Assembly (NCBI GenBank): GCA_019415645.1
Contig: DXYV01000060.1
Coordinates: forward strand, 1-13,272
Length of the DNA: 13,272 bases
Direction: 5' to 3'
Source of the DNA: Clostridiales bacterium
GTDB taxonomy: Bacteria > Bacillota > Clostridia > Oscillospirales > Oscillospiraceae
This document shows positions 13,260 through 13,272 of this stretch, one piece after another. Under the pieces are notes generated by a model. It searched no databases. It saw only the letters and a list, made by a program, of their open reading frames with translations, and was not told the origin of the DNA. A program made the translations under genes and the position numbers. Every line of letters begins with the position of its first letter. The stretch's first letter is position 1.

Positions 13260-13272
13260 AGGATAAAAAAGC

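Noticed and set aside
1..13272. CRISPR array, tRNA or rRNA genes
   Set aside because: No regularly spaced direct repeats and no tRNA or rRNA signature sequences were seen on either strand.

Overview
The window is high-GC (apart from one AT-rich patch), densely coded Firmicutes DNA. It shows strong AAGGAGG-type ribosome binding sites, several intrinsic terminators, and clostridial-type gene versions: HemZ-type radical SAM protein, Mrp with an N-terminal Cys cluster, Rossmann-first XdhC, and a BlaI/M56 pair. A gut Oscillospiraceae-type bacterium (Flavonifractor/Lawsonibacter/Intestinimonas-like) is the best guess. That is inference from gene style, not a database match.

Layout. 1-185: intergenic hairpins. 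186-1880 (-): adenine deaminase. 1881-2311: ade promoter plus a long imperfect inverted-repeat element holding a bidirectional terminator. 2312-2758 (-): tRNA adenosine deaminase tadA. 2851-3594 (+): XdhC-family protein with its two domains in swapped order. The tadA and xdhC promoters appear to overlap face to face. 3614-3645: very strong terminator. 3690-4144 and 4141-6411 (+): a BlaI-type repressor and an M56 (BlaR1-type) membrane metallopeptidase, overlapping by 4 bp, with a near-perfect operator sitting on the promoter. 6412-7163: wreckage of a second M56 copy, interrupted by an AT-rich insert carrying a small zinc-ribbon gene. 7349-8856 (+): a two-gene unit of an alanine-racemase-fold protein that lacks the PLP lysine, overlapping dtd (D-aminoacyl-tRNA deacylase). 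8857-9163: hairpin-rich spacer followed by a second, untranslated copy of the dtd 3' end. 9164-13167 (+): colinear housekeeping run of a glyoxalase II-like MBL hydrolase, HemZ-like radical SAM protein, uridine-kinase-like nucleoside kinase, and Mrp Fe-S carrier ATPase, closed by a terminator at 13176-13213.

How the genes fit. Ade feeds adenine into the hypoxanthine pool, and XdhC proteins serve molybdenum hydroxylases such as xanthine dehydrogenase, so a purine-catabolic theme is possible, although no hydroxylase subunit is visible here. BlaI plus M56 form a self-regulated sensor/repressor pair whose C-terminal extracellular part is Ig-like and not penicillin-binding, so its signal is unknown. 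The racemase-like protein and Dtd are translationally coupled and may both concern D-amino acids.

The most unusual features are the 3'-end gene duplications at two separate loci (M56 and dtd), each next to a hairpin-rich spacer, the lysine-less racemase fold, and the inverted-repeat element upstream of ade. No CRISPR array, tRNA, rRNA, transposase or complete mobile element is visible.
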